Shown one piece after another: positions 58,809 to 64,000 of a DNA stretch of 64,000 nt (its first letter is position 1; each line of letters starts with the position of its first letter). Location: assembly GCA_030998225.1 (NCBI GenBank), contig JAPYXD010000555.1:2666001-2730000 (forward strand), in the 5' to 3' direction. Both the position numbers and the translations under genes were made by a program. Below the pieces are notes generated by a model, which saw only the letters and a program-made list of their open reading frames with translations, searched no databases and was not told the origin of the DNA. Source of the stretch: Diplolepis rosae (taxonomy: Eukaryota; Arthropoda; Insecta; Hymenoptera; Diplolepididae).

Positions 58809-60782
58809 TTAATAATTTACACGATATGAAAAGACTCGCTCAGGATAGGAACGGATGGAAAACTGCATCAAACCAGTCCCAGGACTGCTGACTATAACAA
58901 GAACAAATTATTACTGTGATTTGTGATAAATCTTTCATTTTTTATTAGAATAGTTATTGGCACATAAATGGCCAGCATTCAAAGCTTATTCTGAAAAACC
59001 ATAAAATATTTACATCCCTTGAATGCTTCCATTAAGAGCTTCGAGTTACACAGTTTGCATACCAATAAACACATGTGAAATTCTGAAAGTTCGCAATTTG
59101 AAGAATATATTTTATAGTTTTTACGAGTTTTTAATCATTCTAAATTTTCAACTCATATCAGTTGGTAACCATAAAATGTCTTTAAAAAGCAATAAATGAT
59201 CGTCTTTAACGATAAAAAAGTAAATTTGTCATTTGAGGAACTAAAGAACTTAGAAATAGAATAAAAAGTGCAAATAATTAAGAGTTTAAATGTTTAAACA
59301 GAAAAAGCGAAAATTTCAAGGGATTGAAAAAAATCATGTGCAGAGTTGAAATTTGTTAAAATAGTTGAGAATTACTATAGACTGGAGTTCTTCCATTTGC
59401 AGAGAGTAAGCTTTTCTACCCTATTCGAATCGAATTTCTTTTACGGCCCAGGCACATTTAACTTTCGCAATAACTTTTGCTAAAGTAAACCTATTTCGCG
59501 TCACAACAAAACGCTTTTCTTCTTGAGAAAAGTTTTCTAAGGGTTGGGTAAATACGCCCCCAAAAACATGCTTATTAAATATTTGGAATGATGGATACAG
59601 TCATAAAACACATTTTTAGTAAACGGCAAAGTATATTAATCTTACCATAAAACATGGAATTCACGAAAAATAGACTTGATCAAAAGTTTCATCTAGTATA
59701 ATTTTTAAAATCATAAAAGTTTGGCAGATTATATAATTTGTGAAAATACAATTCTTCGAAATAAAGAAAATATTGACAGAAGTTTTGAATGCTAAATCTA
59801 TAAAATAATAAAAAATTATGTATATTATTTTATTTATATTGTATATATTTACATAATAAATCCAATTATATAATAAATATATCAAAGAGTATCTTTTTCT
59901 TTTGAAAGTCATATTTTGAAACGAAAAAGATTAATGAATTTTTCAGCATAATTTCTAACTCAATAAAATATATTAATCAAAACATATTGCTTTAATCTAC
60001 AATTTTGCAAAATATCATTTATTTTCTATTTTCAGAAATGTAATTCTTCTATTACGAGAATCACGTTCATTTTATTAAATCGTAAATGTATTCTTGTTCG
60101 GGTAAAATGACTAGAAATGAAGGCTCAGCATAACTGATAGACAGCATGGTAAGTCAGATTAATGAGAGAAAAGAAAAGTGAAGTGGTTTAAATTAGGAGA
60201 AACTTATTATCCAAGCTTAGTAACTCTTTAGACACATCAGTCAGCGAGTTAACACAGTTATAATATATCGCCTGCCTGGAGCAGTAGTGCCTTCTGGTAT
60301 TTTCCTGGATATTCAAGCTCGCTCCGTAGGAATGGCAACCCAGAGAACGGGATAGATGTACTGGGCGCGTTATTAAAGGCGCGTCCGAAATACCGCGACG
60401 TCGTAATTTATAACAAAAGCAGGCCGCTATACTTTGAGCAGAATGCCTGTTTAAGGCAAATAGTAAACGATGCTTCATAAACAAAACTTTCACGGCTTAA
60501 TTCTTAAATGGAAGGCTAACTTTCAGCTTTCAAAATTTGCAAAAATTTAACATAAATTAAGAAGAATATAACTAAAGTTATTTCTACTTTGGGTTACATA
60601 ATTTAAAAAAGAAATTTATTTTCTACCCTCTAGAAGATCTACATATATAGCATTACGTGTTCCTCGAATTGAATAATAATTTGTTAAATCGTCTGTGTCC
60701 TCTCGAAGTTTGTTAATAAATTAAACTACGAAATTTCCTAGAGACTATCTTTCGGCAGAGATTCTCAATAAAAAATAATATG
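58809..60782. other. AT-rich non-coding stretch, balanced patch at 60190-60490
   Basis: No gene trusted. The minus-strand open frame at 60188-60493 (101 residues) lies in a less AT-rich patch without a known domain. Confidence 0.38.
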
Positions 60783-62018
60783 AGGTAAACGTTCCAATAG
60801 CGGATCACGTACCAATAAAGGAACATGTACTTTTAGTTTTTTTTTTTTAATACAAATGATATTTGAAATTACTTGACGTTAATGCAAGAAATGTAAGCTA
60901 TAAACTTTGTAAATAGGGAAAAAAATACAAAAAAGTATGTTAAATAATTCGTTAAATCAATAAGGAAAAAAAAAGTTCATTGTGATGCATGCAAATGTTT
61001 AAAATACATTCAAATCTTACGTGAATGGTAAGAAACGGGTTAACTTTCTTTAGACAAAATTGGTGTAAAATTTAAAAAAATTTGTGTTATTAAGTATATG
61101 GAATGGAACGTTGAAAAGTAATAATTCAAGTATTTCTCATGTTGGAGCGAAAAAAAGTTTTTTGTTGCGAAAAATCCCTTCTTCCGTTATTAGTGCCAAA
61201 AAAAGTAGAATGCCGAGTAAAAGAATACGTGTTCCTATATATGTTCCATCGCTTTCAGTTGCCGTCGTGGTAAGTGAACGCGAGTCAGTATCGATCGAAT
61301 TTGGAATGTTTATTGATAAATAATGTAAGTATGGTTAAATTATTGTTTTCAATCGATACCTTTTTCAATAATGATTCCAACAAATATAATATATCTATAT
61401 TTTCTATTGAAAAAAGTATAATTTATTTGTATGAAATATCAATATAACCTCAATTTATTTGACATTTCAATGTAAACATGCATAAGCATGATACGAATAT
61501 TTATCGAAATATTTTGATACATTGACTATTTTCAATGTAGATTTTAGTTCAGTACAGATTCAATCATTATTAATTTCTATATTTTTATTCCAGATTGGAT
61601 TGCAAAATGCAAAAGTAAGTTCTGTACTGAAAGTTCTGCATAAAAATGTAATAAAATACTATTTTGTAATTCGAAAAAGGATTGCCACGACTTTGATGTC
61701 TTATATACACACTGCGATATTATTTTCGTTGTTACATGAACAATTAAAGATAATGTTCGTTTATTAGTACATCGGTGTTCCTTTATTGGAACAAGAGATT
61801 TTTCTTGTCCCTTTATCCGGAGAAATGCAACTTTTTTTAATATATGAACAACTTTACGAATATTTAAAATTTTTATAAAATTCGAATTTTATTTTGTAGA
61901 GCAGTGTTTGCAATTGAAAATGATTATGGTAAGAAATAATGTTTTCGGATCATATGATATTTATGAATTAAAATATAATTGTGTTGTCTAACAGGTTCCG
62001 CTATTGGGACATTTACCT
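60783..62018. mobile_element. Unclassified TIR element N, about 1.24 kb
   Basis: Left AGGTAAACGTTCCAATAGCG and right (reverse complement) AGGTAAATGTCCCAATAGCG are TIRs. A second subterminal motif, CCAATAAAGGAAC, occurs at about 60812-60824 and inverted at 61777-61792. TA follows the right end (62019-62020) and TG precedes the left, so a mutated TA duplication is possible. Open frames at 61084-61323 and 61522-61767 lie inside. Splice-like signals occur (GTCGTGGTAAGT at about 61264-61275, TTTTATTCCAG near 61583-61593, AAAAGTAAGTTC near 61610-61621, TTTTGTAG near 61893-61900). No transposase domain is recognisable in the frames. Confidence 0.6.
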
Positions 62019-62020
62019 TA

Positions 62021-64000
62021 GTTTCCTGCAGTAAATTTTTATACTTGCATGCATTATAGTTTTTTACAACAAAGTTATATTTTCCATTCTTCTTCTCGCA
62101 TTACAGTTGCTGAAGTTCCTATCTCCCATTAACGAGGTATTAAAGGTACTAACGAGTCTACACCATTGTCGAAAGCTCGGCTTCGCTAGCAAACCAGGCT
62201 TTTTTTTTCTTTTTTATCACTAAAACGCGTTACTCTTGAGGGAAGATGTAAAAAGCACGATCGACTCTGTATGAGATAGCAATTCCAAATTATAAGAGTA
62301 AAATGAAATGAAAACCTCATTCTGTAATTCCCTTCATATCACGAACGCAATTGCTGGGCGATAATAGGAAAAAGGAAGGAAGAAAAGAATGAAAAAAATA
62401 GGGCAAGAGAAAAGGATCGATTCTGCCTGACGTTGGAAAATTTTATAAGAAGAGCAGGAATTGGGAATACCACTTTCAGGTGTAAGAGTTTTACGAAGAC
62501 GTGCAATGATATTATAGTAAATGGTTGCCACTCACATATGTTATTTCTTGTTTTCAATTCAGCAAAACGTCTTGAAAATATGTCTGGAATATCAGTAGAA
62601 AAAGCATTTCTTTTTTTTTGTACCAGAAAAAAAATATATAAATGAAAAGTAGAGACATAAAATAAAATGTAATAGTCGTAATTCATCCATGAGAGAATAT
62701 CGGCTTCTGCTTTTAAAAAATACGCGACATACTTTCTCAGTCTTTATATATTTTGAAGCTTTCAGTTCCTTTTGAATGTTTTCGACTTGCAAAATCGTAT
62801 TTCCCTTTAGAAAAAACAGCTCGCTTATATCTTTTTCAGAGAGAGAGACTTATTTAGTTTTCATAGTTTGTTCGTTCTTTCATGACGGTTTCACTTTTCT
62901 ATTAAAACAATTTTAATCTTGTTTTTTCTCGAATACATATAAAATGCAAAGAATTTCACATTATGTTTGTAAAAGTTCCTTTATTTTTTAATGATAAAAA
63001 AAAAATAATAATAATTTGAGGCACTTTTCAATAATTCTAACGTATTGTATTCAAGTTGATCTTGAAGATTAATGATAATAATAATATACATTATTTTTCT
63101 GGCAGTCATGATTGATGAACACTTCATGTTCACAGATGATAAGAAGTGCTCTCTTCTTTCTGTGATATTTCTCTAAAAATTGAAAAGTCTCAGGTGTTCT
63201 GTTTTCCGTTGAGTTGGCATTTTCAAGTCTCTTGAAGCCAACTTAAGGGCAAGACTTGTAATAAATAATTAAAGAGGGACATTATCGTGAGAAACGAGAA
63301 AGCGAGATTGTCCTGGGGTACAAATTTATCACCACCTCCACCTCAAACACCTCGTTCTCTATTCTGCAAAGCCACAAGTCACGTTTTCTCTTTCTGCTAG
63401 AAGCTGCCCATATTTTAGTGGAATGCCGGAATCTTTTGTCTTCATAATATTTATCCCCCCGAATGTCAGGAGTAATGGAGCGCGGCTCCCTCGAGAAACG
63501 ATGCAACGAAGCAACGAAGCAACGAACGGATGAACAAGATCGGAACTAAACCCTCTTGGTAAGCTAAGGCAAACCTATAGTACAGAAAGTATAGACAGCG
63601 GTAGATGTAGCGTGATAAATTCGAATAGAACGTTAAATCCACTGGGTCTTGCGCGAGATTCCAATCGAGTAAAAAGAATGAAAACTGACCAAAAGGAAAA
63701 AAGTAACAGCCTTTTCCTGTCCTCAAAGCTTAAACATCCCGGGAAATCACCATTAACCATCGATCTTTAAATCCAATGAGTTATTTACAATTCAAATAAA
63801 AATAAGGCTTCTTGCAGTGAATCGCTTAAATTTACTCTTTTCAAATATTAAACTAGCTGTGAATAAAATTTCGGCTTATTCAAATATTTGCAACTATTTT
63901 ACAACATTTATGTTTCAGTTCTGCTCGAATAATATTTCAGGAAATTTAGTTCATTAATTTCAATATCTTTCAGTTCCTCTAGTTATTATCTTTTAGGAAA
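62021..64000. other. Non-coding stretch, balanced composition in 63180-63770
   Basis: No gene recognised. Overlapping ORFs on the minus strand at 62334-62792 and 63282-63760 show no domain. A small direct repeat GAAGCAAC (three times, 63507-63524) is visible. The GC-richer 63180-63770 part could hold regulatory or exonic sequence. Confidence 0.35.

Noticed and set aside
1..64000. CRISPR arrays, bacterial operons, ribosome binding sites
   Set aside because: The sequence is eukaryotic in character; no regularly spaced short repeats with unique spacers and no operon-like coding density.

Overview
The window is strongly AT-rich, eukaryotic, non-coding DNA. It looks like an arthropod genome, most likely an insect: two mariner-type transposase lineages, several palindromic MITE families, long AT and GTCT microsatellites, and hammerhead-like motifs of the kind carried by Penelope-like retroelements. 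A hymenopteran would fit, but that is a guess from style and not shown by a gene. I found no convincing host protein-coding exon. Almost every open frame is a short chance ORF, and the only recognisable proteins are remains of transposases.

Layout. 0-9 kb: a fold-back MITE with a smaller MITE nested in it (1-457), then mostly plain AT-rich sequence. 9-18 kb: a CACTG-ended MITE, a piggyBac-like MITE, two or three TTAA-flanked MITEs and a 600-bp palindrome. 18-30.4 kb: two copies, in opposite orientation, of a Helentron/HINE-like repeat with CG-rich hairpins and a GTCT microsatellite. Between them lie an 11-bp minisatellite, a tRNA-derived SINE, two hammerhead-like motifs and a long-TIR Tc1/mariner MITE. 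32-47 kb: an inverted repeat pair, a second CACTG MITE copy, two almost identical 702-bp internally deleted mariner elements in opposite orientation, a decayed third mariner, another TTAA MITE and a second SINE copy. 47-54 kb: a tRNA-like sequence, an ATCAGT-rich cluster, and a third HINE-like copy split by nested insertions. 55-59 kb: a 975-bp palindromic element abutting a 2.5-kb mariner-like DD41D element with ~300-bp TIRs. 60.8-62.0 kb: an unclassified TIR element.

How the parts relate. The repeats act as markers for one another. Comparing the three HINE-like copies and two MITE pairs gives four paralogous empty sites. These fix insertion order and show that several unrelated-looking MITE families (termini CACTG, CACCG, CACTC) all duplicate exactly 2 bp of target. 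A second set shares TTAA flanks and GGGG-starting termini. The mariner copies share one internal deletion, so they are a mobilised non-autonomous family. No autonomous intact transposase is present in the window.

All comparisons were made by eye. Boundaries given to the base are those where the TIR and target duplication could be read; the others are approximate.
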